In this document: positions 34,526 to 43,547 of the stretch, piece by piece
Layout of the letters: every line of letters begins with the position of its first letter
How positions within the stretch are numbered: position 1 is the first letter of the stretch
Assembly (NCBI RefSeq): GCF_001273755.1
Contig: NZ_LGYA01000005.1
Location: forward strand, 289,779-353,778
DNA length: 64,000 nucleotides
Direction: 5' to 3'
Source: Peribacillus butanolivorans
Lineage (GTDB): Bacteria > Bacillota > Bacilli > Bacillales > DSM-1321
Notes under the pieces: generated by a model
Database searches by the model: none
The model's input: the letters and a program-made list of their open reading frames with translations, nothing else
Told to the model about the DNA's origin: nothing
Position numbers and translations under genes: made by a program

Positions 34526-36085
34526 ATGATTTCAACCTTTATGGGGCTTGAAACAGCTAAACGTGGATTATCGACCTCACAAGGAGCCTTGTATACTACA
34601 GGAAATAACGTTGCCAATGCCAATACATTAGGATATTCAAGGCAGCGTGTTAACTTGGTACAGACATCTGGGTTTCCTACCGTCGGATTAAACAGCCCTC
34701 GTATAGCAGGTCAACTCGGGACAGGGGTGGCTGCAGAAACTGTACAGCGAATCCGAGACAGCTTTTTGGACTCACAATACAGGACTCAAAGTAATAAAAT
34801 CGGTTTTTACGGGGCGATGAGCGAATCATTGTCTAAAATGGAAGGTATCATGAATGAACCAACCGACAGCGGGTTAGCTGCAATGATGGAAAAATTCTGG
34901 AATTCTCTGCAGGGGTTAACGGCCAACACGGAAAACTCAGGGGCTCGTGAGGTTGTTGCCTCAACAGGCGTTATGGTCGCGGATACCCTTAACTACTACT
35001 ACAATTCGCTAAAAAGCGTTCAAACGGATATCGGAAATCAAATTAACGTTAAAGCGAACGAAATCAATCTGCTTATTAGCAGTATTGATCAACTTAACCA
35101 GCAAATTAGTAAAGTAGAGCCGCATGGGATTATCCCGAATGAACTTTACGATAAACGTGATTTACTTGTAGACAGCCTCTCTCAGCTTGTTAGTATAAAC
35201 GTAAAAAACGTCATTCCAACTGATTATGGCAAAGCTAGTGATGTAGCAACAGGACTATACAATATTGAACTAATGCAAGAAGACGGTTCTTCTTATGTGC
35301 CACCTATCAATCTAGTAAGTGTTAACCAAACTGGAATGCTTGGAACTTCAAAAGTTGAAGTTAGCTATGATAAATCGACAGGTATGGTAGATGGAGTGAA
35401 ATTTGGTTCGAAAACATTAACGGAGTACAAGTCTTCAGGAGAGCTATCCGGGTTGATTAACAGTTTTGGCTATAAAAAGAGTGATGGTACAATCGGAGGA
35501 ACCTATCCTGATATGCTGCAGAAGCTGGATAATATGGCAACGGCTTTTGTGAATGAGTTTAATGCTATTCATAAGCAGGGGTATGCGTTAGGAGCTAGTG
35601 AAACATCAACATTAAACTTTTTTGAAATTGAACCAGGTAAGAGTGCTGCTGAAAGCATCAAGGTGAATAGTGAGATATTGAAGGACCCTTCATTAATCGC
35701 CGCAGGTGGTAATAGTGGAGGAGCTTCTGGGGATAATGAAAATGCTAAACTCTTAGCTGATTTGAAAAAGAAAGCTTTTAGTGATTACTCAACTAAAGAC
35801 CAAAATTCTAAGGAGTTAACTGGGACCTTTGACACCTATTATTCCGGGATTATTGGGAAATTGGGTGTTGATTCACAAAGTGCTCAAAAGAATCTTTCCA
35901 ACTCTGTAGTGCTTGCTACATCCGTTAACCAAAATAGAGACTCTGTCAGTTCTGTATCCTTAGATGAAGAGATGACAGATATGATTAGGTTCCAGCAAGC
36001 TTACAATGCTTCTGCAAGAATGATGACGATGATGGATGAAATGCTCGATAAAATCATTAACGGAATGGGTACGGTAGGCCGATAA
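34526..36085 (+). CDS. flgK: Flagellar hook-junction protein 1 (FlgK)
   Basis: This 519-residue protein starts with the FlgE/FlgK N-terminal helix (STFMGLETAKRGLSTSQGALYTTGNNVANANT). It ends with the matching C-terminal helix (SLDEEMTDMIRFQQAYNASARMMTMMDEMLDKIING). It joins hook to filament with FlgL. It lies 30 bases after flgN and 15 bases before flgL. Confidence 0.95.
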   Translation: MISTFMGLETAKRGLSTSQGALYTTGNNVANANTLGYSRQRVNLVQTSGFPTVGLNSPRIAGQLGTGVAAETVQRIRDSFLDSQYRTQSNKIGFYGAMSESLSKMEGIMNEPTDSGLAAMMEKFWNSLQGLTANTENSGAREVVASTGVMVADTLNYYYNSLKSVQTDIGNQINVKANEINLLISSIDQLNQQISKVEPHGIIPNELYDKRDLLVDSLSQLVSINVKNVIPTDYGKASDVATGLYNIELMQEDGSSYVPPINLVSVNQTGMLGTSKVEVSYDKSTGMVDGVKFGSKTLTEYKSSGELSGLINSFGYKKSDGTIGGTYPDMLQKLDNMATAFVNEFNAIHKQGYALGASETSTLNFFEIEPGKSAAESIKVNSEILKDPSLIAAGGNSGGASGDNENAKLLADLKKKAFSDYSTKDQNSKELTGTFDTYYSGIIGKLGVDSQSAQKNLSNSVVLATSVNQNRDSVSSVSLDEEMTDMIRFQQAYNASARMMTMMDEMLDKIINGMGTVGR

Positions 36086-36100
36086 TAGGAGTGAGAAAAT

Positions 36101-36979
36101 ATGCGTGTGACGCAATCCATGCTAACTAATAATATGTTAAGTAATTTAAGCAGAAGTTACGAAAAAATGGGCAAGTTGCAGGAACAAGTCTCTTCTCAAA
36201 AAAAACTCTCTAAACCATCCGATAATCCCGTTGCTGCAATGATGGGAATGGGGTACCGGATCAATCTCAATCAAATCCAGCAGTATACAAGTAACATCTC
36301 GGAGGCAACTAACTGGATTGATAGTACAGATGATGCCATTAGTGAAGCAGTTTCCGTTCTGCAAAGGATTCGTGAGTTAACCGTTCAAGGTAGTAATGGA
36401 ACCTATGATGGAGAACAGTTTGAAAGTGTATCAGAAGAAATTAAGCAATTAAAAGAACATCTCGTAAGTATAGGTGATACCCAGATTGGTGGGAAGTATA
36501 TTTTTAACGGTCAGAATACGAATGTGAAACCATCTTCCGTTAAAGATGGTGATGGGAATATATTGTACGGCACAGGAGCTATTAATCTTGAAGTATTTTC
36601 TGGGATTACTATTCAGATTAATACAGACGGATCCAAGCTTTTTGGGAATGCGCTTGCTATTGGCGGCAGCATTGATCAAACGATCGATGCACTTGAAAAC
36701 GGCGGTGACGTGAGTAGCACACTGGAAGGAATTGACGAAACTATCAATACATTCTTAGCTATGCAAGCTCAGGTTGGTGCTAGGCAGAATCGAATTGAAT
36801 TGATGACGGACCGCCTAAAGCAGCAGGAAGTTTTTGCTACAGAAATCCTTTCGAAAAACGAGGATGTCGATATCGAAAAGGCGATAATGGATTTAACGAC
36901 CCAGGAAAGTATTCATAGTGCTGCATTAAGTGTTGGAGCAAGAATCATCCAACCGAGTTTACTAGATTTTCTTCGCTAA
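36101..36979 (+). CDS. flgL: Flagellar hook-junction protein 3 (FlgL)
   Basis: This 292-residue flagellin-like protein has the FlgL N-terminus (MRVTQSMLTNNMLSNLS..YEKMGKLQEQVSSQKKLSKPSDNPVAAM) and the C-terminal helix (VGARQNRIELMTDRLKQQEVFATEILSKNEDVDIEKAIMDLTTQE). The stop overlaps the base of a short hairpin with a T-tract that may reduce readthrough into yviE. Confidence 0.95.
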   Translation: MRVTQSMLTNNMLSNLSRSYEKMGKLQEQVSSQKKLSKPSDNPVAAMMGMGYRINLNQIQQYTSNISEATNWIDSTDDAISEAVSVLQRIRELTVQGSNGTYDGEQFESVSEEIKQLKEHLVSIGDTQIGGKYIFNGQNTNVKPSSVKDGDGNILYGTGAINLEVFSGITIQINTDGSKLFGNALAIGGSIDQTIDALENGGDVSSTLEGIDETINTFLAMQAQVGARQNRIELMTDRLKQQEVFATEILSKNEDVDIEKAIMDLTTQESIHSAALSVGARIIQPSLLDFLR

Positions 36980-37006
36980 GCTATTCCTATATGGATAGCT
37001 TTTTTT
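36979..37006 (+). terminator. Weak terminator or attenuator between flgL and yviE
   Basis: A short stem (AGCTAT-CC / GG-ATAGCT) is followed by seven T. Since the downstream genes lack an obvious promoter, partial readthrough is likely. Confidence 0.55.
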
Positions 37007-37028
37007 CATAAGAAGAGGAGTGATAAGG

Positions 37029-37607
37029 ATGCAAATGCCACAAATACAATTGCAGTCTTCCTCAATGAAGGTTGGATTGAATATAGACCAACCTGTACAG
37101 GAAATTCAGCAGAAGGCAGCGGACCAATCAATTGAACAGCCGAGAGCAATCTTAGAAATTCAGACAACCCCAGGGCAGCTAACGATTGATCAAACAAAAG
37201 CGAGAGAAGATATGGATTTGAAAAGCCTATCCAAGCGAGTTGAGGAATTTGCACAGCAGGGCTATCAGGATTGGCTGGCAGGTATGGCAAGAAGGTCACA
37301 GCAGGGTACGGAGTTGAGACATATTGAAAACGGAGGTAATACAATCGCGGTTCAGGCGAAGCGAAACAGCAAGGGGCCAGAAAAGCAATTTAATCTCGGC
37401 TGGATTCCCTCTCATTTCAGTGTTCAGCTGGACTATCAACCGGCTCAGGTAGAAATTGAAGCAACCCCTCAAAAACCGATCATCGATGTGCAGGTTAATA
37501 AGCCAAACCATACATACATCCCAGGTAATGTAGAAGTGGAAGTTTTACAAGAAAATTCGCTGGATATAGATTTCATTAATTTGTTTCCAGATGAGATAGG
37601 TGAGTGA
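37029..37607 (+). CDS. yviE: YviE family flagellar-operon protein (DUF6470)
   Basis: This 192-residue Gln-rich soluble protein has no signal peptide or zinc motif. It matches the YviE protein that sits between flgL and fliW in Bacillus (IQLQSSSMKVGLNI start, NLGWIPSHFSVQLDYQPAQVEIEATPQKP segment). Function unknown. The ATG at 37029 has GAGGAG 8 bases upstream; the GTG at 37020 overlaps that site. Confidence 0.85.
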   Translation: MQMPQIQLQSSSMKVGLNIDQPVQEIQQKAADQSIEQPRAILEIQTTPGQLTIDQTKAREDMDLKSLSKRVEEFAQQGYQDWLAGMARRSQQGTELRHIENGGNTIAVQAKRNSKGPEKQFNLGWIPSHFSVQLDYQPAQVEIEATPQKPIIDVQVNKPNHTYIPGNVEVEVLQENSLDIDFINLFPDEIGE

Positions 37608-37615
37608 AGACATAT

Positions 37616-38059
37616 ATGAATAGACAAACAAAATTTCATGGCGAAATAGAGATAGCACAAGAAAACATTTATACATTTGAAAGCGGGATACCAGGGTTTT
37701 TAGACGAAAAACAGTTTTGTTTGCTAGCTTTGGAGGAAACACCATTTGTCGTTCTGCAATCTATAACAACAAAAGAGGTTGCTTTTATCATGTTGAACCC
37801 ATTTGATATTTTTCATGATTATGAAGTGAAGCTTACTGATGAGGTACTATCTACTTTGCAAATTGAAGCAGAAAAGGAAGTCATTACGTTCGTCATTTTA
37901 ACAATCCACGAACCTTTCAAGAAAACGACCGCTAATCTTCAAGCTCCTATCATTTTAAATATCTCTAAAAAAACAGGAAAGCAGTTTATCATGAATGGAA
38001 GTGGTTACATGACTAAGCATCTTCTTAATGAACCTTCAGTAGAACAGGAGGAAAAATAG
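37616..38059 (+). CDS. fliW: Flagellar assembly factor and CsrA antagonist FliW
   Basis: This 147-residue beta-barrel protein has the signature [18 protein letters not shown] near residue 25. It binds either flagellin or CsrA; when flagellin is exported, free FliW removes CsrA from the hag leader. Its TAG shares one base with the csrA GTG. An earlier in-frame GTG at 37604 is possible but is too close to AGGTGA. Confidence 0.92.
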   Translation: MNRQTKFHGEIEIAQENIYTFESGIPGFLDEKQFCLLALEETPFVVLQSITTKEVAFIMLNPFDIFHDYEVKLTDEVLSTLQIEAEKEVITFVILTIHEPFKKTTANLQAPIILNISKKTGKQFIMNGSGYMTKHLLNEPSVEQEEK

Positions 38060-38292
38060 TGCTTGTTCTAACTAGAAAAACTAATGAATCGATCATGATA
38101 GGTAATGATATTGAAATTACGGTCTTAGCTATAGAAGGCGAACAGATCAAACTTGGTATCAATGCTCCAAAAAATGTGGAGATTCATCGAAAAGAAATCT
38201 ATCTATCTATTCAGCAAGAAAATAATGAAGCTACTAAAACAGAAACCAGTATTCTGGAAAATTTATATGAACATTTCAAGAAAAAATCTTAA
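38059..38292 (+). CDS. csrA: Translational regulator CsrA
   Basis: This 77-residue protein has the CsrA fold with [15 protein letters not shown] at the start and the RNA-binding [10 protein letters not shown] strand. It represses hag translation by binding GGA motifs in the leader, two of which are visible just downstream. The GTG start has GGAGG 7 bases upstream and overlaps the fliW stop by one base. Confidence 0.95.
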   Translation: MLVLTRKTNESIMIGNDIEITVLAIEGEQIKLGINAPKNVEIHRKEIYLSIQQENNEATKTETSILENLYEHFKKKS

Positions 38293-38298
38293 AATCTC

Positions 38299-38325
38299 TA
38301 AATATGTTTCTACGCACGTCGATAT
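38299..38325 (+). promoter_or_regulatory. SigmaD promoter of hag
   Basis: TAAA at 38299 and GTCGATAT at 38318-38325 are separated by exactly 15 bases, matching the SigmaD consensus at 11 of 12 positions. Confidence 0.88.
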
Positions 38326-38387
38326 TATATATACAACGATAAGTAGTGAAATAGACGGAAGTCTTATTCACTATTCATCGTAAAAAA

Positions 38388-38421
38388 CCACATGGATGTG
38401 GGAATTTAAAACTCAAGGAGG
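38388..38421 (+). promoter_or_regulatory. CsrA binding sites in hag leader
   Basis: A hairpin CCACA-TGGA-TGTGG (38388-38401) presents GGA in its loop. The Shine-Dalgarno AAGGAGG (38415-38421) holds the second GGA. This two-site layout, upstream hairpin plus SD, is that of B. subtilis hag, where a CsrA dimer bridges both sites and blocks ribosomes. Confidence 0.8.
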
Positions 38422-38429
38422 AAACAAAA

Positions 38430-39254
38430 ATGATTATTAATCACAATATCGCAGCTCTAAACACACACCGTCAATTATCAAGTGCAACAAATGCACAATC
38501 TAAATCAATGGAGAAACTTGCTTCAGGTCTTCGCATCAACCGTGCAGGTGACGACGCAGCAGGTCTTGCTATTTCTGAAAAAATGCGTGGACAAATTCGT
38601 GGTCTTGATCAAGCTTCTCGTAACGCTCAAGATGGTATCTCTTTAATTCAAACAGCTGAGGGAGGACTTAATGAAGTACATTCTATCCTTCAACGTCAGC
38701 GTGAATTAGCAGTTCAAGCATCAAATGACACAAATGTAGATGCAGATCGTAAAGCTTTACAAGATGAATTTGCACAACTTTCTTCAGAAATAGAGCGTAT
38801 TAAAGACAATACGACTTTCAACACAAAAAAATTGCTGGACGGTTCAGACGCAAACGGTAAAATTCAAGTTGGCGCTGATGCAGGTCAAACAATTGACATT
38901 GACCTAACTACTGTAGGTGTTGATTTATCTGCTGCTCACACTGCTGTTGCTGCATTAGATATATCAACTCAAGCAGGTGCTGATGCTGCTGTTACTGCTG
39001 TACAGACTCAAATTGAATCTGTTTCTTCAGGTCGTTCATATCTAGGAGCAGTTCAAAACCGTTTGGAGCATACAATCAATAATCTAAATAATGCTTCAGA
39101 AAACTTAACTGCTGCTGAGTCTCGTGTACGTGATGTTGATATGGCAAAAGAAATGATGAACCAAACTAAGAATTCAATTCTATCTCAAGCAGCTCAAGCA
39201 ATGTTGGCTCAAGCCAATCAACAACCACAGGGTGTTCTTCAGTTATTACGTTAA
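38430..39254 (+). CDS. hag: Flagellin
   Basis: This 274-residue flagellin has conserved D0/D1 helices at both ends ([81 protein letters not shown]). Between them is a short variable middle of about 70 residues rich in Ala, Asp and Thr. It is the filament subunit, exported through the flagellar channel with FliS as chaperone. It has its own SigmaD promoter, CsrA-type leader and terminator. Confidence 0.97.
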   Translation: MIINHNIAALNTHRQLSSATNAQSKSMEKLASGLRINRAGDDAAGLAISEKMRGQIRGLDQASRNAQDGISLIQTAEGGLNEVHSILQRQRELAVQASNDTNVDADRKALQDEFAQLSSEIERIKDNTTFNTKKLLDGSDANGKIQVGADAGQTIDIDLTTVGVDLSAAHTAVAALDISTQAGADAAVTAVQTQIESVSSGRSYLGAVQNRLEHTINNLNNASENLTAAESRVRDVDMAKEMMNQTKNSILSQAAQAMLAQANQQPQGVLQLLR

Positions 39255-39273
39255 TTTTTACTCTACAGTTTAG

Positions 39274-39311
39274 AAAAAAAAGACTCTAGAATTTTTCTAG
39301 AGTCTTTTTTC
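39274..39311 (+). terminator. Terminator after hag
   Basis: A long stem (AAAAAAGACTCTAGA / TCTAGAGTCTTTTTT) with a short T-rich loop is typical of an abundant mRNA end. Confidence 0.93.
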
Positions 39312-39519
39312 GTTTCTAAGGAAATTAAATTGCTAAAGTATTATTTAATAGTCCATATTAAACTCGTTAAGGTAGAATCCTTTTTCATAGAGAGTTAGTA
39401 AAAGAATAATTATCGAAGAATACAGTAAGTCATAGGTATAATCAAACCTTCCAAGGTTTTAAATAGATGCTTACTAAATAAATCCCGTATATCTTACTTC
39501 TTAAGAAATGTCGAAAGCC

Positions 39520-39546
39520 TAAATATAAAATAGTAATTACCGATAT
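39520..39546 (+). promoter_or_regulatory. SigmaD promoter of flaG-fliDST operon
   Basis: TAAA at 39520 and ACCGATAT at 39539-39546 are separated by 15 bases, matching the SigmaD consensus at 11 of 12 positions. It lies 34 bases before flaG. Confidence 0.88.
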
Positions 39547-39579
39547 AAAAAATAAAGATAATACATTGGGGGCATTAAG

Positions 39580-39942
39580 ATGCTGGAGAGTTTATCCACT
39601 AATATTCTTTCCTCACAACTTAGAACAGCAATTTCAGATGGAATTAGTTCCTACTATCAGAGAGAAATAAATACAGTTGCCTATTCAGAGCAAAGTGCGG
39701 AATCTAATATTGAGCCTTCAAAAGAAAGGGTTCAAGATGTAGTTGATAGTTTAAACACCTTTCTGAATCCAACACATACGGCAGTTCGTTTTGAATATCA
39801 TGAAAAATTGAATGAGTATTATGTCAAGGTTGTGGATGACGTAACCAATGAAACGATTCGGGAAATCCCACCAAAGAAGCTTTTAGACTTTTATGCAGCG
39901 ATGACCGAGTTCGTCGGTATTATGGTAGATGAAAAAGTATAG
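39580..39942 (+). CDS. flaG: FlaG family protein (YvyC)
   Basis: This 120-residue protein has a FlaG domain in its C-terminal half (VRFEYHEKLNEYYVKVVDDVTNETIREIPPKKLLDFYAAMTEFVGIMVDEKV). The family affects filament length. It is first in the flaG-fliD-fliS-fliT operon behind a SigmaD promoter. Confidence 0.92.
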   Translation: MLESLSTNILSSQLRTAISDGISSYYQREINTVAYSEQSAESNIEPSKERVQDVVDSLNTFLNPTHTAVRFEYHEKLNEYYVKVVDDVTNETIREIPPKKLLDFYAAMTEFVGIMVDEKV

Positions 39943-39957
39943 GTAGGTGATGTTACG

Positions 39958-41472
39958 ATGGTAAGAATTAACGGTTTAGCGAGTGGGATGGATATTGACG
40001 CGCTTGTTAGCAGTATGATGCAGGCTGCACGTGTTCCTTTGGATACGCTAGAACAAAAGAAACAATATGCTGAATGGCAGCGAGATGATTATCGCGAGAT
40101 CAATAAGTTATTGTTGGAACTGGATACCCTTATTAAAGATGGAGTGGGGATGCAAAAATCCTTTATTAAGAAAACAGTGTCAGTTTCTGATCCTAATGCA
40201 ATCTCAGTAAAGAATATCAATTCAACGGTTGATTTTTCTGGGACTTTGACAGTAGGAAAATTAGCTTCAGCAGCAACTATGCTCAGTAATGGGGCAGTGG
40301 GAGTTGAAAAAGCAACAGATATCATTCCTGAAGCGTATATAGGACAGGAAATAAAAATTGAAACGATTAATAAGGACGGTTCTTTAAATACCTTTACGAC
40401 AAAAATTGAAGATACTGATACGTTAAATAGTTTAATATCAAAAATTAATGCTAATTCAGATGTTACTGCTTTTTATGATCAGAACACGAAACAGATTTCA
40501 TTTACGGCGAAAAACACGGGGGCAGTTCCAACTGGATTAACAAGAGAAGATGGAACGAGTGTTACTGCAGAAATTGGTTTGAGTGGTACACTCTTTACGG
40601 ATCTCCTAAATTTAGATGAAAATAATATTGCTGCTGTTGGAGCGAGTAGAGGAACGGCCGGTCAAAATGCAACCTTAAATTATAACGGTCTGGATATTGA
40701 ACGTTCCACCAACACATTCACTATTAACGGTGTTGAAATTACTCTTAAACAGGGGAATACGGGTCCGGTAACCTTTTCGTCTACCTCAGATGTAGACGCA
40801 GTTCTAGATACTGTTACCCAGTTTGTGAATAAGTACAACGAGATACTTGCTAACATCAAAACGAAGACAGATGAAACAAAGTACCGTGCATACCAACCGT
40901 TGACCACGGCACAAAGGAAAGACATGACTGAGGATGAAATTAAACTGTGGGAAACGAAGGCAAAGAGTGGGACACTTCGGGGAGATTCTATGTTAGCGGG
41001 TCTTCTTACGAAAATGCGGACCTCGCTATATACCTCTGTTGGTGGAAGCAACTCCGTCAACTCATTAAGTGAAATTGGAATAACTACTACAAGTAACTAT
41101 CTTGAAGGTGGTAAGCTAACCATTAACGAAGAAAAACTGCGTGCTGCTATTTCAGAGGATCCAAACAAAATTTATGATTTGTTTATGAAATCAGGAGAAA
41201 CAAGTGGTGAAATGGGATTGGCCAAAAGGTTGAGGGCTGATATCAAAGCGACGATGACTAATATCCAAGATAAAGCAGGTAAAGCGACTTCTGTTAATAA
41301 TTCAACTTTCACGATTGGAAAACTCTTAAATAGCTACAATACGAAAATAGATAGTTGGCAAGACAAGCTGAAGGCTTTAGAAACCCGCTATTATAATCAA
41401 TTCACAGCCATGGAGAAAGCGATTTCGAAAGCGAATAGTCAAAGCAGCAGCCTATCTCAGTATTTCAGCTAA
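39958..41472 (+). CDS. fliD: Flagellar filament cap protein FliD
   Basis: This 504-residue protein has the FliD N-terminal domain (INGLASGMDIDALVSSMMQAARVPLDTLEQKKQYAEWQRDDYREIN). It also has the C-terminal coiled coil (LNSYNTKIDSWQDKLKALETRYYNQFTAMEKAISKANSQ). It caps the filament and promotes flagellin folding. It lies 15 bases after flaG. Confidence 0.95.
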   Translation: MVRINGLASGMDIDALVSSMMQAARVPLDTLEQKKQYAEWQRDDYREINKLLLELDTLIKDGVGMQKSFIKKTVSVSDPNAISVKNINSTVDFSGTLTVGKLASAATMLSNGAVGVEKATDIIPEAYIGQEIKIETINKDGSLNTFTTKIEDTDTLNSLISKINANSDVTAFYDQNTKQISFTAKNTGAVPTGLTREDGTSVTAEIGLSGTLFTDLLNLDENNIAAVGASRGTAGQNATLNYNGLDIERSTNTFTINGVEITLKQGNTGPVTFSSTSDVDAVLDTVTQFVNKYNEILANIKTKTDETKYRAYQPLTTAQRKDMTEDEIKLWETKAKSGTLRGDSMLAGLLTKMRTSLYTSVGGSNSVNSLSEIGITTTSNYLEGGKLTINEEKLRAAISEDPNKIYDLFMKSGETSGEMGLAKRLRADIKATMTNIQDKAGKATSVNNSTFTIGKLLNSYNTKIDSWQDKLKALETRYYNQFTAMEKAISKANSQSSSLSQYFS

Positions 41473-41498
41473 GCAACTTTAGAAAGGAAGTTTGAATG

Positions 41499-41900
41499 AT
41501 GGCAATCAATAATCCCTACCAATCTTATCAACAAAATTCGGTGAATACTGCCTCTCCAGGTGAACTTACGTTAATGCTTTATAATGGATGCCTTAAGTTT
41601 ATTACATTGAGCAAAAAAGCAATTGCGGAAAAAAACTTTCAAGAAAAAAACACGAATTTAATTAAAGCGCAAAAAATCATTCAGGAGCTAATGGTCACAT
41701 TAAAAATGGATTTGGCTATATCCAAGGAATTAATGTCCCTTTATGATTATTTGAATCGACGCTTGATTGAAGCCAACATTAAAAGTGATCTGGATATTTT
41801 AGAAGAGGTTGAAGGGTTTGTCATGGAATTTCGTGATACATGGAAGGAAGCTATTCAGTTGAACCGCCAGAAGCAATTTGCCAATAGTGGTCAAGCATAA
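41499..41900 (+). CDS. fliS: Flagellin export chaperone FliS
   Basis: This 133-residue helical protein has NPYQSYQQNSVNTASPGELTLMLYNGCLKFI, the FliS signature. It binds the C-terminus of flagellin before export. The second of two adjacent ATGs (41499) fits both the B. subtilis protein start and the Shine-Dalgarno spacing. The stop shares one base with fliT. Confidence 0.95.
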   Translation: MAINNPYQSYQQNSVNTASPGELTLMLYNGCLKFITLSKKAIAEKNFQEKNTNLIKAQKIIQELMVTLKMDLAISKELMSLYDYLNRRLIEANIKSDLDILEEVEGFVMEFRDTWKEAIQLNRQKQFANSGQA

Positions 41901-42241
41901 TGGGAGCTATTCAACATTTTTATGAGGCAACGAACCAATTGCTTTCGACGTTGGAAAATGAGCAGGATCGGGACCGGAAAATTGAAAAGGTTGAGGCCTT
42001 ACTTGAGGAGCGGGAGAAGTTGATGGCAGGGATTCAACCGCCTTTTTCTGATTCTGAACAGGATTTAGGGAAGAAGTTAATCGAACTCAACGAAAAAGTT
42101 TCACAACTCCTAGAAGAACAAAAAGTAGAAATCCAACGCGATATTAAACAGCTAAGTCTCAAAAAAGAATCTACTAATAAATATGTGAACCCTTATCAAT
42201 CATTATCCACAGATGGCGTGTTCTACGATAAAAGAAATTAG
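41900..42241 (+). CDS. fliT: Flagellar chaperone FliT
   Basis: This 113-residue, highly charged helical protein directly follows fliS with a TAATG overlap. Length, helix content and position fit the FliT chaperone; sequence conservation in this family is low, so context carries much of the call. Confidence 0.82.
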   Translation: MGAIQHFYEATNQLLSTLENEQDRDRKIEKVEALLEEREKLMAGIQPPFSDSEQDLGKKLIELNEKVSQLLEEQKVEIQRDIKQLSLKKESTNKYVNPYQSLSTDGVFYDKRN

Positions 42242-42342
42242 ATATTAATCAGCCGTTTTAATTGCAAACAGTTTTAATGTTAATTGTTTTTAAATTTTCT
42301 GTAAATATTAAGGGCTTAATTTTTTCTTTATAGCTTTGTATT

Positions 42343-42451
42343 TGTTATAATAAAGCTAGGGCAGACATCAACCCTTTCCTAACCTTCCGACAATTGTTTC
42401 AAAATTTCGACATATTTCATGATGTGTTTCTAAAGGAAACCGGAGGGGTAT
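42343..42451 (+). promoter_or_regulatory. hpf promoters: extended -10 and SigmaB-type
   Basis: An extended -10 (TTGTTATAAT, 42342-42351) suggests a vegetative promoter. Downstream, GTTTCT (42426-42431) and GGGTAT (42446-42451) are separated by 14 bases, matching the SigmaB consensus GTTTAA-N12-14-GGGTAT at 10 of 12 positions. B. subtilis yvyD/hpf is a known SigmaB target, which supports the call. Confidence 0.7.
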
Positions 42452-42496
42452 TGTAGAATCTAACTGTATAGTCTTAATTTAAGGAGGACTCACTTT

Positions 42497-43054
42497 ATGA
42501 ATTACAACGTACGCGGTGAAAACATTGAGGTAACTCCAGCAATTCGAGAATACGTCGAAAAGAAAATTGGCAAGTTAGAACGATATTTTAACAATACACC
42601 AGATGCAAATGTGTTAGTGAATTTGAAAGTTAACAATAATACATCCAAGGTCGAAGTGACGATTCCTATGCAGAATTTGGTTCTTCGCGCTGAAGAGGAA
42701 AATGCGGATATGTATGCTGCTATTGACTTGATTAATGACAAGCTTGAACGCCAAATTCGTAAACATAAAACGAAAGTCAATCGTAAATTCCGTAACAACT
42801 TATCAACAACTCCTGAGGCGTTCGCCTTTAATACGGAAATTGATGAAGTGGTGGATGAATTTGAAGATGATACTGATATTGAAGTAGTCCGCAATAAGCG
42901 CTTTGATTTGAAACCTATGGATAGTGAAGAAGCGATTCTGCAAATGAATATGCTTGGTCACAGTTTCTTCGTTTACACTAATGCGGATACAAATACAACG
43001 AACGTTGTGTACCGTCGTAAAGATGGGCGCTACGGATTAATTGAACCTAGTTAA
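42497..43054 (+). CDS. hpf: Long-form ribosome hibernation promoting factor
   Basis: This 185-residue protein has an N-terminal HPF/YfiA domain (MNYNVRGENIEVTPAIREYVEKKIGKLERYF; about 1-100), an acidic linker and the C-terminal dimerisation domain (VVRNKRFDLKPMDSEEAILQMNMLGHSFFVYTNADT). It dimerises 70S ribosomes into 100S particles in stationary phase. A SigmaB-type promoter lies 45 bases upstream. AAGGAGG precedes the ATG. Confidence 0.95.
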   Translation: MNYNVRGENIEVTPAIREYVEKKIGKLERYFNNTPDANVLVNLKVNNNTSKVEVTIPMQNLVLRAEEENADMYAAIDLINDKLERQIRKHKTKVNRKFRNNLSTTPEAFAFNTEIDEVVDEFEDDTDIEVVRNKRFDLKPMDSEEAILQMNMLGHSFFVYTNADTNTTNVVYRRKDGRYGLIEPS

Positions 43055-43068
43055 TATGAATCTATAAA

Positions 43069-43104
43069 CAAAAGCACAACCCAGACTATGGGTTGTGCTT
43101 TTTA
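43069..43104 (+). terminator. Terminator after hpf
   Basis: A perfect stem (AAAGCACAACCCA / TGGGTTGTGCTTT) is followed by TTT. Confidence 0.93.
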
Positions 43105-43343
43105 CATTTTACTCTATCCATTGCAATGTTCATTTGGGCTAAGGAGTTCGATAAGCTCTGGAAAAATAACCATCGATTTCAACCATAGAAGTCAATGGTT
43201 GTTTATATTTCCTTCCTTTTTCCTTAAATATTTTTCGGCAATTCGATAAGTGTTTTGATAATGTGATAATAAGTAAAATTCATCTGTTGAAAACAAGGTA
43301 TCAAATAGTATCGATTAATTGGTTGGCTCCTGGGGATTTCATT

Positions 43344-43495
43344 GTTCTCTAAAAAACACAATGAAGTATGGAATGTATTGTATTTTCTTTAAAAAGAACA
43401 TTTTATGTTCTTTAATAAGATAAATAGACATTTATACCTATTTAAATAACCCCTCCTATTGCACTATACTCGGATTAAAGTTCTTTAAAAAGAAC
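43344..43495 (+). promoter_or_regulatory. Cluster of SinR-type operators before the zinc-ribbon gene
   Basis: The SinR consensus GTTCTYT occurs at 43344-43350 (GTTCTCT) and 43407-43413 (GTTCTTT). It also occurs as two inverted pairs with 2-nt spacers: TTTCTTT-AA-AAAGAAC (43384-43399, one mismatch in the left half) and GTTCTTT-AA-AAAGAAC (43480-43495, both halves perfect). The 7-2-7 spacing is that of SinR operators in B. subtilis. The last site is 53 bases before the zinc-ribbon start, so bound SinR would repress. A -35/-10 pair is likely among these sites, for example TTGTAT (43379)/TTTTAT (43402) with a 17-base spacer across the second operator. The rest of the hpf-to-gene gap (43105-43343) shows only weak hairpins. 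Confidence 0.75.
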
Positions 43496-43547
43496 AATGA
43501 TTTATTTATATAAAACGATTTGAATATGGTGCAGAGGAGTTGGATTT

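Noticed and set aside
43168..43203. AACCAT/ATGGTT hairpin downstream of hpf terminator
   Set aside because: Six-pair stem with long loop; too weak to call a functional element.
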